Positions 35,438 to 44,719 are shown, numbered from the stretch's first letter. The stretch is 64,000 bases of DNA from Hydrogenophaga sp. 2FB (GCF_005503365.1 NZ_SCML01000003.1:144476-208475); one strand, 5' to 3'. The notes: generated from the letters alone by a model not told the origin. Made by a program: numbers and translations.

Positions 35438-36196
35438 TCAGATGTTGGTCAGCGTGATGCCGCCATCCACCGTGAGGGCTTGCGCCGTGATGAAGCCGGC
35501 GTCGTCGCCAGCGAGAAAGCAGATGCTGCGGGCGATGTCTTCCACCGTGCCTAGGCGGCCCAGGGGGGTGCGCGCAATGCGGTTGGCGTCGCGCTCGGCG
35601 TCGCGGTTGCGCTGCGTGCCTTCGGTGGGCACGGCCGAGGGGCACACGGCGTTCACGCGGATGTTGCGCGCGCCGAGCTCGGCGGCCGCCGCGCGGGTCA
35701 CGCCCAGGATGGCCGCCTTGATGCCGGAGTACACGACCGAGTTGGCGGCCGAGCGCAGCGCCGCCACCGAGGCCACGTTCACGATCGATCCACCGCGCAC
35801 GGGGTCCATCACCGCCACGGCTTCCTGCAGGCTCCAGATGACGGACTTGAAGCCGACGTCGAGCATGCGGTCGATGGTCTCGGGCGCGATGTCGGGGATG
35901 GCCTGGTAGCGCACCCAGGCGGCGTTGTTGACCAGAATGTCAAAGCGCCCGCCGAGTTCGAACGAGCGCCGGATCGCATCGCGAATGCCTTCGCGGCTGG
36001 CGATGTTCTGCACGATGGAAAAGGCTTTGCCACCGTGCGCCGTGATCTCGTGCACCACGGGGGTGACGAGTTCTTCCTTGAGGTCGTTCACGCACACGGT
36101 GGCGCCACGCGCCGCCATTTGCAAGGCGGTTTCCTTGCCGATGCCGGCGCCGGCGCCGGTGATGAGGGCCACGCGGCCGAGCAGATCCTGGTTCAT
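35438..36196 (-). CDS. SDR-family oxidoreductase
   Basis: A 252-residue classical SDR: TGAGAGIG (14-21), NNAA (91-94), serine in NVASVAAL, catalytic Y-x3-K as YSGIK, and C-terminal LTVDGGITLTNI. It resembles 3-hydroxyacyl-CoA or cyclic alcohol dehydrogenases. NAD preference is suggested by the acidic residue after beta-2 (CVNDLKEE). AGGA lies just upstream of the ATG. It follows the small acyl-CoA dehydrogenase by 17 bases in the nine-gene operon. Confidence 0.9.
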   Translation of the reverse strand: MNQDLLGRVALITGAGAGIGKETALQMAARGATVCVNDLKEELVTPVVHEITAHGGKAFSIVQNIASREGIRDAIRRSFELGGRFDILVNNAAWVRYQAIPDIAPETIDRMLDVGFKSVIWSLQEAVAVMDPVRGGSIVNVASVAALRSAANSVVYSGIKAAILGVTRAAAAELGARNIRVNAVCPSAVPTEGTQRNRDAERDANRIARTPLGRLGTVEDIARSICFLAGDDAGFITAQALTVDGGITLTNI

Positions 36197-36213
36197 TGCT
36201 TTTCCTGGGGGTG

Positions 36214-37176
36214 TCACACGGACTGGATGAAGTCGAGGCCGTTCTGCTGGGCGAGGGCGCCCGAGCCGAAGGCCGCGTCGAACTTGCGCACTTCGCGCAG
36301 CGCATAGTGCAGGGGCAGCTCCCAGGTGAAGCCCATGCCGCCGTGCAGGTGGATGGCCTTTTCCAGGACGAAGGCCGCGTTGGCCAGGGTGTTGGCCAGC
36401 ACCGGCCGGGTGCGGCGCACGCTGCCGTATTCGTCGGTGGAGAGCACGCGTTCGATGCCGGCGTTGGACGCTTCCTGCAACAGGCGCATGCGGGCCAGCA
36501 GGTGGCGCACCGCCTGTTTGGCCGAGAGCGGACGGCCGAACTGCACGCGCGTGGCCATGTAGTCGGCCGTGGTGGTCAAGGCGCCTTCGGCCGCGCCGTT
36601 GGCCCAGCCGGCGATCAGGATGTGGCTGTCGCGCTGCAAGGTGGCGAAGGCGTCGGCGTCGAGCGTGGCCCGCACCTTGGCGTTGTCGAGCACCAGCCAC
36701 GATTGGGGGTGCTCCGGGTCTAGCGCGAGATCGTTCTGGATCTCGACCGAGGCCAGGTCCACCAACGCAGCACCGCCTTCGCCGTCGGCCACCAGTACCC
36801 AGTCGCAGTGGGATGCGTGGCGGGCGTGGCCCGCGAACCCGTCCTTCAGACTGCCTTGCAGCGCCCAGGTGGCCACGCGCGCACCGCTCACGAGCTCGGC
36901 GGCCAGCGGCGAGCCGCCGAGCGCCTGCGCGACCAGAATGGTTTCGAGCAAGGGCCATTGCAGGCGCAGCTTGCCCGCCTCGGCCACGATGGGCAGGGCG
37001 AATTCGATGCCCAGCGCCAGGCCGCCCGCGTCTTCGGCGGCGCACACGCCACACAGGCCGGCATTGGCGAGCACCTGGCCGGCTTCGCGCAAGCTGTGCG
37101 TCTGCGCATCGGCGATGGCCGCAGCCGCCGCCTGGCCAAACTCTTCGGGCTTGAGATCGTTGTCTGACGTGCTCAT
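36214..37176 (-). CDS. Acyl-CoA dehydrogenase, shorter subunit-like
   Basis: A 320-residue flavoprotein of the acyl-CoA dehydrogenase family, about 60-80 residues shorter than usual. The C-terminal helical domain is recognisable (RVQFGRPLSAKQAVRHLLARM and the FAD-contact KAIHLHGGMGFTWELPLH). The central FAD/substrate domain is diverged and compact. It is adjacent (1 base) to a full-length dehydrogenase. Such pairs form heteromeric alpha2beta2 enzymes in steroid side-chain catabolism, where one subunit lacks full active-site residues. Complex formation here is inference. Confidence 0.87.
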   Translation of the reverse strand: MSTSDNDLKPEEFGQAAAAAIADAQTHSLREAGQVLANAGLCGVCAAEDAGGLALGIEFALPIVAEAGKLRLQWPLLETILVAQALGGSPLAAELVSGARVATWALQGSLKDGFAGHARHASHCDWVLVADGEGGAALVDLASVEIQNDLALDPEHPQSWLVLDNAKVRATLDADAFATLQRDSHILIAGWANGAAEGALTTTADYMATRVQFGRPLSAKQAVRHLLARMRLLQEASNAGIERVLSTDEYGSVRRTRPVLANTLANAAFVLEKAIHLHGGMGFTWELPLHYALREVRKFDAAFGSGALAQQNGLDFIQSV

Positions 37177-37177
37177 C

Positions 37178-38380
37178 TCAGAGGTCCTTCGGCAAATTCA
37201 TGATGCGTTGCGCGATGATGTCCAGCTGCACCTCGGTGGTGCCGGCGTAGATGGTTTCGGCGCGCGCGTACAGGTAGGCGGTGGAGAAATGTTTCTTCGC
37301 GCGTTGCGCCAGCGCGCTGGAACGTGGCGTCACGTGCGACACGAGCGACAGCGCCAGGCCCATGAAGGCCTGGTGGCACTCCGACCAATAGAGTTTCGTG
37401 AGCGAGCCGCGGGCACCGATGCTCTTGCCCGCCATCAGCTGCTCCACCGTGCGCCCCACCAGCCCCTTGAGTGCGTCGATCTCGCCCACCACGTCGCCGA
37501 TGCGGCGCTGGGTGTGGCCGTCGTCGAGCAGCTTCGCGAGTTGCGGGTCGGACTTGCATGCGGCGATGAGCTGGCGCAGCTCGCAGTCGAAGCGCCAGGC
37601 GCGGTACATGCGGTTGGTCGCGCGTTCGATCGACAACACGCGGATGGCGGCGTTCCAGCCCTCGTCCGGCTCGCCCAGGCGCGCGCTGTCGGGCACCACC
37701 ACGTTGTCGAAGAAGACCTCGGCGAACGAGTCCTTGCCGTCGATGGACTTGATGGGCACCACGCGGATGCCGGGCGTGTTCATGGGCACGGCGAACATCA
37801 GCATGCCGCGGTGCTTGTCGGCCACCGTGCCGGTGCGCGTGAGCAGCAGGCAGTATTGCGCCTTGGCCGCGCCGCTGGTCCAGATCTTCTGGCCATTGAT
37901 GCGCCAGCTGTCGCCTTCCGGCGTGGCCTTGGTGCGCAGGCGCGCGAGGTCCGAGCCCGCGTCGGGCTCGGAGAAGCCCTGGCACCAGTAGTCCTGGATG
38001 GCGAGGATGCGCGGCAGGAACAGCTGCTTCTGTTCTTCCGTGCCCACGGTCTGGATGATGGGGCCGGCCAGCTCCTTGCCGATCGAGCTCACGCTCTCGG
38101 GCATGGCCAGCGCGCCCACTTCCTTGTTCACCGCGAGGTGCTCGCGCAGCGTCAGGCCCAGGCCGCCATAGGCCTTGGGCCAGGTCATGCCGGCCAGGCC
38201 CGCGTCGTACATCGACGCTTCCCAGTCGCGGCACTCGTTCAGCGTGGGCGTGCGGTAGTCGAGGCTGTCCGCGCGCATGTGCGCGGGCAGGTGGGTGCGC
38301 AGCCACTGGCGCGCATAGTCGCGGTAGACCGACGGGCCTGCCGCAGGGTCCGGAATGGCCGGGTTTTTTTCCATGTGCAT
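37178..38380 (-). CDS. Acyl-CoA dehydrogenase, full-length
   Basis: A 400-residue FAD-dependent dehydrogenase that introduces an alpha-beta double bond into an acyl-CoA. Family segments: WPKAYGGLGL, CQGFSEPDAGSDLARLRTKA (FAD binding, about 134-153), INGQKIWTSGA, and the C-terminal YLYARAETIYAGTTEVQLDIIAQRIM (split), where the glutamate in AETIYAGTTE sits in the usual C-terminal active region. The start at 38380 has GAGG six bases upstream. Paired with the shorter dehydrogenase downstream; the acyl-CoA ligase lies 8 bases upstream. Confidence 0.93.
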   Translation of the reverse strand: MHMEKNPAIPDPAAGPSVYRDYARQWLRTHLPAHMRADSLDYRTPTLNECRDWEASMYDAGLAGMTWPKAYGGLGLTLREHLAVNKEVGALAMPESVSSIGKELAGPIIQTVGTEEQKQLFLPRILAIQDYWCQGFSEPDAGSDLARLRTKATPEGDSWRINGQKIWTSGAAKAQYCLLLTRTGTVADKHRGMLMFAVPMNTPGIRVVPIKSIDGKDSFAEVFFDNVVVPDSARLGEPDEGWNAAIRVLSIERATNRMYRAWRFDCELRQLIAACKSDPQLAKLLDDGHTQRRIGDVVGEIDALKGLVGRTVEQLMAGKSIGARGSLTKLYWSECHQAFMGLALSLVSHVTPRSSALAQRAKKHFSTAYLYARAETIYAGTTEVQLDIIAQRIMNLPKDL

Positions 38381-38388
38381 GTGAGGCC

Positions 38389-40530
38389 TCAATGTGCAGA
38401 GGGGTGGCCAGCCGTCGGGACCATGAGCGCGTCGAGCACGAGCACGCCCTGGCCCTCGGGCTTGACGAGGATGGGGTTCATGTCGATCTCGGCGACATCG
38501 GCGGCGTGGCGGCACGCGAACTCGGAGAGCTGCGCCACCGTGCGGGCGGCGGCCACCACGTCGGCCTTGGCCTGGCCGCGCGCGCCATCGAGCAGCGGGA
38601 ACAGCTTGAGGCTGCGGATCATGCGCAGGGCCTCGTCTTCGGAGACGGGGGCCACCTGCACCGCGACGTCCTTGAGGATCTCGGCGTAGATGCCGCCCAT
38701 GCCCACCATCACGACCGGGCCGAACACCGGGTCGCGCGAGACACCGGCGATCAGTTCCACACCGCCGCGCACCATGGGCGCGACCAGCACGCCGTCCAGG
38801 CGCGCCTGCGGTGCGTGCTGCTTCGCGTTGGCCATCAGTCGATCGAACGCTTCGCGCACCGCGCCGTCGTCCTGCAGGTTCAGCGCCACGCCACCGATTT
38901 CGGTCTTGTGCGCGATGTCTTCCGACGCGATCTTGAGCACCACCGGGTAACCCGTGGCCTGCGCGCTGCGCACGGCGTCGTCGGCCGAGGTCACCACTGC
39001 TTCGCGCGGCACCGAAATGCCGGCAGCGGCCAGCGCCTGCTTGGCGTGGAACTCGTTGCGGAACACGGCGGGGTCCACACGGTCGACGGGGCCGCCGTAG
39101 GCCGGGGCCGTCGGCAGCGCGGTGAGCTGGCCGAGGGTGACCAGGCCTTTGAGACCACTGGCCGCCGCGGGAATGCTCGGGAACACCGGAATGCCCAGCG
39201 CGTTGATCTCGGCCACTGCATCGGCCGGTCCCTGGCTGATGAGGACCATCAGGCGGTCGGGGTGGCTCTGGCGGATCTTCGACAGCGCCTCCAGGTACAC
39301 GCCACGCAGGCGCGGGTTGTACAGCGAGAGCGCCAGCAGCAGCACCAGCGTGCTGCCGTTGGAATCGCTCTGCAGCGCGGTCAGCATCTTCAACAGGATG
39401 TCCGGCCGGGCCGACATCTGGGCCGAGGCGTCCACCGGGTTGTTGGTGCCGGCGTTGGGCACGGCTTCGCGGATCAGCTGCTTCGTGCTGTCGTCGAGTT
39501 GCGGCAGGGTCAGGCCTTCTTCCACCATCGCGTCGGCCATCATGATGCCGAAGCCCCCCGAGGCGGCGACCAGCGTGACGGCGTCGTGGGCAGGCAGGCG
39601 CCCGGTGCCCAGCAGGGCGGCGGCGTGGCCCACGTTCAGCAGGTCTTCGAACGAGCGCACGCGCAGCACGCCGTAGCGGCGGAAGACGGCGTCGAACACC
39701 GCGTCCGAACCGGTGAGCGCGCCGGTGTGCGAGGCGGCGGCGGCCTGGCCTTGTTCGGTGGAGCCGATCTTGAGCGCGATGACCGGCTTGTGGTGCTGGC
39801 GCGCGAGGTCCAGCGCGGTGATCAGCCGAGCCGCATCGCGGCAGGTTTCCATGCAGCACAGGATGATGCGCGTGTCGGGGTCTTGCGCCAGCGAGGCGAT
39901 GCCATCGGCCACGTCCACGTCGGCTTCGTTGCCGGTGGCGATGAAGCGGCTCACACCCAGCCCGCGCTGGGCCATGTTGCTCATGGTGAAGCTGCCGATG
40001 TTGCCCGACTGCGAGACGATGCCCACTTGCCCCACGGGCGGCATGTTCTGTTCCAGCGCGATGGAGAACGAGCCGACCAGCTTGTCCACCACGTTCACAG
40101 CGCCCAGGCAGTTCGGGCCCAGCAGGCGCATGCCGTGGCTGCGCGCCACGCGGACCATCTCGGCCTGCACGGCCGCGCCTTCGGGGCCGGCTTCGGCGAA
40201 CCCGGCCGAAAGCACGATCGCGCCGCGCACACCGCGCGTGGCGCAGTCGCGCACGGCCTGCAGCGTGGCTTCCATCGGCACGGCCAGGATGGCGAGGTCC
40301 GGCGCCGTGGGCGTGTCGAGGATCGAGGCGTAGGCCAGCAGGCCCTGGATGGTGCCGCCCTTGGGGTTGATCGGATAGATCGCGCCAGCGTAGCCATACT
40401 TGCGCAGCAGCTGCACCGGCCGCCCGCCGATCTTGGTGATGTCGTCGGAGGCGCCGATCACGGCCACGCCCGTGGCGTTGAAGAACGCGTCGAGCCCGGC
40501 GCCCGGGGCTGCTTGAACCTGGGTCAACAT
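38389..40530 (-). CDS. ADP-forming acyl-CoA ligase (acetate--CoA ligase family)
   Basis: A 713-residue NDP-forming acyl-CoA synthetase. The N-terminal CoA-binding Rossmann domain (GVAVIGASDDITKIGGRPV, about 21-39) comes first. The succinyl-CoA-ligase-like domain follows, with GPNCLGAVN and SQSGNIG, and a central HTGALTGSD holding the phospho-histidine. The C-terminal ATP-grasp domain (about 480-713) has YPVVLKIASEDIAHKTEIGGVAL, split. It would activate a carboxylic acid to its CoA thioester with ATP, giving entry to the dehydrogenase/hydratase steps. Second gene of the operon, 7 bases after the enoyl-CoA hydratase. Confidence 0.92.
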   Translation of the reverse strand: MLTQVQAAPGAGLDAFFNATGVAVIGASDDITKIGGRPVQLLRKYGYAGAIYPINPKGGTIQGLLAYASILDTPTAPDLAILAVPMEATLQAVRDCATRGVRGAIVLSAGFAEAGPEGAAVQAEMVRVARSHGMRLLGPNCLGAVNVVDKLVGSFSIALEQNMPPVGQVGIVSQSGNIGSFTMSNMAQRGLGVSRFIATGNEADVDVADGIASLAQDPDTRIILCCMETCRDAARLITALDLARQHHKPVIALKIGSTEQGQAAAASHTGALTGSDAVFDAVFRRYGVLRVRSFEDLLNVGHAAALLGTGRLPAHDAVTLVAASGGFGIMMADAMVEEGLTLPQLDDSTKQLIREAVPNAGTNNPVDASAQMSARPDILLKMLTALQSDSNGSTLVLLLALSLYNPRLRGVYLEALSKIRQSHPDRLMVLISQGPADAVAEINALGIPVFPSIPAAASGLKGLVTLGQLTALPTAPAYGGPVDRVDPAVFRNEFHAKQALAAAGISVPREAVVTSADDAVRSAQATGYPVVLKIASEDIAHKTEIGGVALNLQDDGAVREAFDRLMANAKQHAPQARLDGVLVAPMVRGGVELIAGVSRDPVFGPVVMVGMGGIYAEILKDVAVQVAPVSEDEALRMIRSLKLFPLLDGARGQAKADVVAAARTVAQLSEFACRHAADVAEIDMNPILVKPEGQGVLVLDALMVPTAGHPSAH

Positions 40531-40537
40531 GTTGTGC

Positions 40538-41308
40538 TCACCGTCCCTTGAACACCGGGGCGCGCTTTTCCAGGAAGGCGGTGCGCGCTTCGCGGGCGTC
40601 TTCGGTCTTCGACAGGGCCACGGTGAACTCCTGCTCGAAGCGGTAGGCATCGCGCTGGGGCATCAGGTCCACCATGTTGGCGGCGCGCTTGGCATAGGCC
40701 ACCGCCAGCGGCGCCTTGGACGCGATTTCGCGCGCCAGCGCCATCGTCACGGGCAGCAGGTCGGCTTCCGACAGCACGTCCTCGATCACGTTGCGCTTGA
40801 GCAGGTCGTGCGCCGTCAGGCGCTGGCCGGTGAAGAACATGCGGCGCAGCGTGGAGCGGCCGAACAAGGTCTTCAACATGGAGGCGCCACCGGCCAGGCC
40901 GACGTTGATCTCGGGCATGCCGACGGTGACGTTCTCGGAGGCGTAGAGGATGTCGCACGCCGCCGCCAGGCCGAAGCCCGCGCCCAGCGCCACGCCATTG
41001 ACCGCGGCGATCACGGGCTTGGAGCACTCGCGGATCGAGTTGCCGGTTTCGCGCGTGATGCGGTTGTGGTCCAGGAAGTCGCCGGCGATCTCGCTGCTGG
41101 GGCGGTCCTTCAGGTCGGCGCCGGCGCAGAACACGCCGTTGGCGCCGGTCAGCACGGCGCAACGGATGTCCTCGCGCTCGGAAATTTCGTCGAAGGTGGC
41201 GACCAGCTGGCGGCGCATCTCCCGGTTCAGGGCATTGACCGGCTTGCGGTCCATGGTGACCAGGCCCACGCCGTCGGAGACGTCCAGACGAACCCATTTT
41301 TCGCTCAT
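40538..41308 (-). CDS. Enoyl-CoA hydratase/isomerase family protein (operon leader)
   Basis: A 256-residue crotonase-fold protein with FCAGADLKD and VNGVALGAGFGLAAACDI oxyanion-hole segments. At the catalytic position it has MPEINVGLAGGASML, keeping a glutamate. The C-terminus ends in the usual FLEKRAPVFKGR. GAGG lies six bases before the ATG. It is the first gene of the nine-gene minus-strand operon, so its upstream region (41309-41697) should carry the promoter and operators for all. Confidence 0.92.
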   Translation of the reverse strand: MSEKWVRLDVSDGVGLVTMDRKPVNALNREMRRQLVATFDEISEREDIRCAVLTGANGVFCAGADLKDRPSSEIAGDFLDHNRITRETGNSIRECSKPVIAAVNGVALGAGFGLAAACDILYASENVTVGMPEINVGLAGGASMLKTLFGRSTLRRMFFTGQRLTAHDLLKRNVIEDVLSEADLLPVTMALAREIASKAPLAVAYAKRAANMVDLMPQRDAYRFEQEFTVALSKTEDAREARTAFLEKRAPVFKGR

Positions 41309-41697
41309 ACACCACCTCGATAAGAAGTCCGCTTGCCGCGGCGCAGATCACAAAAGGACAGCACACTGCGAAGGCCAATGGCCCCGTTCGATCTGGAGAA
41401 ATAAGGGTGTTTTGTCTCCAGGCGATGGGGTGGAATTCCGCCAATCTTTTCAGTGCCTGCACGGTCCGATCGAGTATAGAAGTCGGGTCTTTATTTGATT
41501 TCCATTCAATCCGGGATTGTGTTCTGCAGAAACTGAAGGAATCGCCGACGGAGAGGCTGTGTCATAGAGGAGTGGGGCGCCGATAATGACGCTGAAAAAG
41601 GGGTTTCCAATGAATTGGAAAATCGCCTTTGTTGCAATTCAATAGCCATTTACTGATTGAAATGAATGGCTTCGAATTTAATCAATGGATCGAGGCA
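41309..41697. promoter_or_regulatory. 389-base divergent regulatory region with several dyads
   Basis: No gene is seen here. The stretch is AT-richer than its neighbours and lies between the divergent nine-gene operon and the SMP-30 gene. It contains CTGGAGA-N15-TCTCCAG (41393-41421), the near-perfect palindrome TTTCCAAT-GA-ATTGGAAA (41604-41621), AGCCATT-N14-AATGGCT (41644-41671), and several ATTCAAT/ATTGAA half-sites. These fit operators for one or more regulators; the LysR gene at 42574 is the nearest candidate. Confidence 0.6.
41604..41621. promoter_or_regulatory. Palindrome TTTCCAAT-GA-ATTGGAAA
   Basis: Perfect 8-bp arms around two bases, 76 bases upstream of the SMP-30 start. It has the size and symmetry of a GntR- or TetR-type operator, although no such regulator gene lies in the window. 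Confidence 0.5.
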
Positions 41698-42573
41698 ATG
41701 GAAATCAAACGGCTGGGTGAATTGAAGACCGAATTGGGTGAGTGCCCGGTGTGGCATGGCGGACGGTTGTGGCTGCTGGACTGTCGCGCGGGCGTGGTCT
41801 ATGCGCTGAACCCGGAGACGGGCGCGGTCACCTCGCGCCACGAGGTGCCGCCGCCGCTGGGTTCGTTCGCGTTCAACCACGATGGCCGCATCGTGCTGGC
41901 GCTGAAAGAGGCGATCGCCGCGCTGGACCTGGCCAACGGGCACTTGCGCACCCTCGCGCGCCTGGACGTGAGCCACCCGGACCTGCGCTTCAACGACGGC
42001 ATCTCGCTGCCCGACGGGAGCTTTGTCGTCGGCACCATGCACGTGTTCCGCGAGCCCGACGAGCCGCCGCTGGGTGGCCTGTACCGGCTCGGCACCGACC
42101 TGCAACTGCGCAAACTGGACGAGGGCCTGGGCATCACCAACGGGCCCGGTGTGAGCCCGGTCAGCGGGCGCTTCTGCGTGGCCGACAGCGCCAGCAAGAC
42201 CGTCTATTCCTATGCCTTGGGGAGCGACGGAACGCTGGCCGACAAGCAGGTGTTCGTGCAGACCGATGCCGAGGGCTCCGGGCCGGATGGCTGCTGCTTC
42301 GACAGCGAGGGCGGTTTGTGGACCGCCCTGGTGCGCGCGGGCGCGCTGGCCCGCTACGACCTGCAGGGCCGGCTCACGCACAGGATTGCGTTGCCGCTCA
42401 CCCACCCGAGTGCGCTGTGTTTTGGTGGCCCGTCGATGGCCGATCTGTTCGTCACGTCGATCAGCAACAGCGGCCGCCTGAGCGCCTCGGGGCCGCTGGA
42501 TGGCGCGGTGCTCAAGGTGACCGGCTTGGGCTTTCAGGGTGCGGCGCGGCCTCTGTGCCGCATGCCTCTCTAG
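41698..42573 (+). CDS. SMP-30/gluconolactonase-family hydrolase
   Basis: A 291-residue six-bladed beta-propeller lactonase. The opening LGECPVWHGGRLWLLD carries the metal-binding glutamate (ECPVW), RFNDGISLPDGSFVVGTM supplies the N-D region, LGITNGPGVSPV gives the asparagine, and a SGPDGCCFDSEGGLWTA blade holds the catalytic aspartate. It would hydrolyse a lactone. The start at 41698 matches the family N-terminus; an ATG at 41662 would add twelve residues. It ends directly against the convergent LysR gene. In this context a lactone formed by the nearby flavin monooxygenases is a plausible substrate. Confidence 0.9.
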   Translation: MEIKRLGELKTELGECPVWHGGRLWLLDCRAGVVYALNPETGAVTSRHEVPPPLGSFAFNHDGRIVLALKEAIAALDLANGHLRTLARLDVSHPDLRFNDGISLPDGSFVVGTMHVFREPDEPPLGGLYRLGTDLQLRKLDEGLGITNGPGVSPVSGRFCVADSASKTVYSYALGSDGTLADKQVFVQTDAEGSGPDGCCFDSEGGLWTALVRAGALARYDLQGRLTHRIALPLTHPSALCFGGPSMADLFVTSISNSGRLSASGPLDGAVLKVTGLGFQGAARPLCRMPL

Positions 42574-43530
42574 TTACGCGCTCGGCTCGGCGGCAAGTCC
42601 GGTGGCTTTGCTGTGGGCGGAGAACCGCCGTTCGGGGCCCGCCACGTGCTCGGCGACGAAGTCCATGAACAGGCGGATCTTGGCCGGGACGATGGCCGTG
42701 TCCAGGATGGTGGCGTACATGCCTTCGTCGAATCCCTTGTTGCTGATGCGGTAGTCCGGCAGCACCCGCACCAGCCGGTCCTGGCGCAGGTCGTTGTGCA
42801 CCGTGTAGTCGTCGAGCAGCGCAAAGCCTTCGCCCATGCGCGCCAGCTCCAGCAGGGCAATGCCGTTGTTGCTGATGTGGCGGGGCTTGAAGGTGATCTC
42901 GCTGACGTGCTCCTGCTGCTTGAAGCGCCAGAGGTACTCGTCACCCGGCAGCTGATAACCGAGGCAGTCGTGCTCCAGGATGTCCTCGGGCTTCTGCAGC
43001 GGCGGCCGGGTGGCGAGGTAAGCCGGCGACGCCACCAGGTAGCGCTCGCTCACGAACAGCATGCGGCGTTTGATGCCTGCCTCCACCGGCGGGGAGATGC
43101 GGAAGTCGATGTCGATCTGGTTGCGCCGCAGGTCCACCGGGGCTTCGGACACGGTCAACTCGATGTGGATGTCGGGGTAGCGCTTGCGGAAGTCGGCGAT
43201 CAGCGGTGGCAACACGCGCAGGCCGAACATGGTGCGCGAGTGCACGTGCAGCCGCCCTTGCGGCGCGGTGCTGATGGCGGTGATGTTGTCGCGCAGCTCG
43301 TTGATGCGCCACAAAATGTCTTCCAGCTGGCGCGCGTATTCCTGGCCCGATTCGGTCAGCGCCACCTGGCGCGTCGAGCGCAGCAGCAGCTTGACCTTCA
43401 GCTCGTTTTCGATGTCGGTGATCATGCGCGAGACGGCGGTGGCCGAGATGCCGAAACGGCGTGCCGTCTCGGAGAAATTCCGCGTGTGAGCGATCGACGA
43501 AAACAGTTCCATGGCGCGCAATCTGTCCAT
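42574..43530 (-). CDS. LysR-family regulator of the monooxygenase locus
   Basis: A 318-residue LysR regulator of the CrgA/DsdC-like subgroup, with an N-terminal HTH (RNFSETARRFGISATAVSRMI) and effector domain (GRLHVHSRTMFGLRVLPPL, then the usual IELTVSEAPVDL). It diverges from the luciferase-like monooxygenase operon (112-base gap at 43531-43642) and converges with SMP-30. It probably controls the monooxygenase genes, and perhaps the SMP-30 and nine-gene operons through the dyads at 41393-41671. Confidence 0.92.
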   Translation of the reverse strand: MDRLRAMELFSSIAHTRNFSETARRFGISATAVSRMITDIENELKVKLLLRSTRQVALTESGQEYARQLEDILWRINELRDNITAISTAPQGRLHVHSRTMFGLRVLPPLIADFRKRYPDIHIELTVSEAPVDLRRNQIDIDFRISPPVEAGIKRRMLFVSERYLVASPAYLATRPPLQKPEDILEHDCLGYQLPGDEYLWRFKQQEHVSEITFKPRHISNNGIALLELARMGEGFALLDDYTVHNDLRQDRLVRVLPDYRISNKGFDEGMYATILDTAIVPAKIRLFMDFVAEHVAGPERRFSAHSKATGLAAEPSA

Positions 43531-43642
43531 GAGTCCTCCAATTTACGCAGTACAGATCGGCTGATTCCGAGATACCGAATGCCGGGTGTCGCGCCTAGTA
43601 TCCGTTGGCCCGTGCAGGGCAGCTTTTCGACGGAGACACGAC

Positions 43643-44719
43643 ATGGAATTTGGCGTATTCATTCTGGCCCAGCAACGAGGCTACCACCAGACTTCGCAGC
43701 AGGTCATCCAGAACTCGATCGAGCAGACCGTGGTGGCCGAGCAGGCCGGCTTCAACAGCGCGTGGTACGCCGAGCACCACTTCAACAACTACTCGCTCTC
43801 GCCCTCGCCGCTGATGATGGTGGCGCACATGGCGGCCAAGACGCAGCGCATCCGCCTGGGCACGGCGGTGTGCATTCTGCCGCTGTACCACCCCGCGCGT
43901 TTCCTGGCCGAGGTGGGCTTTGCCGACACCGTCTCCAACGGCCGCCTGGACCTGGGCGTGGGCTCGGGCTACCAGGAGTTCGAGTTCGAGCGCTTTGGCG
44001 TGAAGATCGCCGACGCGCCCGCGATCTACAACGAGTTCCTCGACATCCTTCCCAAGGGGCTGACGCAGAAGATCGTGGAGTACGACGGACAATTCCTCAA
44101 GCTGCCCCCGAGTTCGATTGCCGTGCGCCCGGTGCAAAGCCCGATGCCGCCCATCTGGATCACCTCGGGCAACCCGGTGGCCCTGGGCCGCGGCGTGCGC
44201 GAAGGGCACAACCTGTTCGTCACCGCCTTGCTCAACGGCAACGCGGCGATCAGCGAGTTGCGCGCCCGCCTGGACAAGGTGGCCAGCGACAACGGCAAGG
44301 ACCTCGACGAGGACGTGAAGTTCGGCTTCCTGCGCTGCGCGTACGCCTCGGACAACCAGGCCGAGATCGATGCGTACCTCGACTGCGCGCGTTTCCAGCG
44401 GCGCATCTCGGAGAGCCTGAAGTTCCGCCGTGCGCAATCGGACGACGGCTACATGGTCAAGGAAGTGCCGTCGGCGACGGACCCGACCTTCGAGCAACTG
44501 CGCCAGAACCTGCCGGTGGGTTCGGTGAACCAGGTGATCGACAAGATGCTCGAAGAGATCAGCATCCTGAAACCGAAGCACATCGCGCTGCAGACGCAAC
44601 TGGGCGACTTCGACCAGAAGACCATGCTCAGGCAGATCGAACTGTGGGGCGAAAAAATCATCCCCGCGATCCAGAAGGAGCTGCGCCGCCACACGAAAAC
44701 TTCGGAGGTTGCCGCCTGA
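43643..44719 (+). CDS. Luciferase-like (LLM) flavin-dependent monooxygenase, copy 1
   Basis: A 358-residue LLM-class flavin enzyme (bacterial luciferase fold, TIM barrel) that uses reduced flavin supplied by a separate reductase. Conserved parts: MEFGVFILAQQRGYHQ, AWYAEHHFNNYS, TAVCILPLYHPARFLAE, GRLDLGVGSGYQEFEFERFGV and PIWITSGNP. It is nearly identical to copy 2 at 45994, with 398 consecutive identical bases (43709-44106 against 46060-46457). GGAG is upstream of the ATG. Co-transcribed with the Bug gene and probably with the flavin reductase further down. Substrate unknown. Confidence 0.92.
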   Translation: MEFGVFILAQQRGYHQTSQQVIQNSIEQTVVAEQAGFNSAWYAEHHFNNYSLSPSPLMMVAHMAAKTQRIRLGTAVCILPLYHPARFLAEVGFADTVSNGRLDLGVGSGYQEFEFERFGVKIADAPAIYNEFLDILPKGLTQKIVEYDGQFLKLPPSSIAVRPVQSPMPPIWITSGNPVALGRGVREGHNLFVTALLNGNAAISELRARLDKVASDNGKDLDEDVKFGFLRCAYASDNQAEIDAYLDCARFQRRISESLKFRRAQSDDGYMVKEVPSATDPTFEQLRQNLPVGSVNQVIDKMLEEISILKPKHIALQTQLGDFDQKTMLRQIELWGEKIIPAIQKELRRHTKTSEVAA

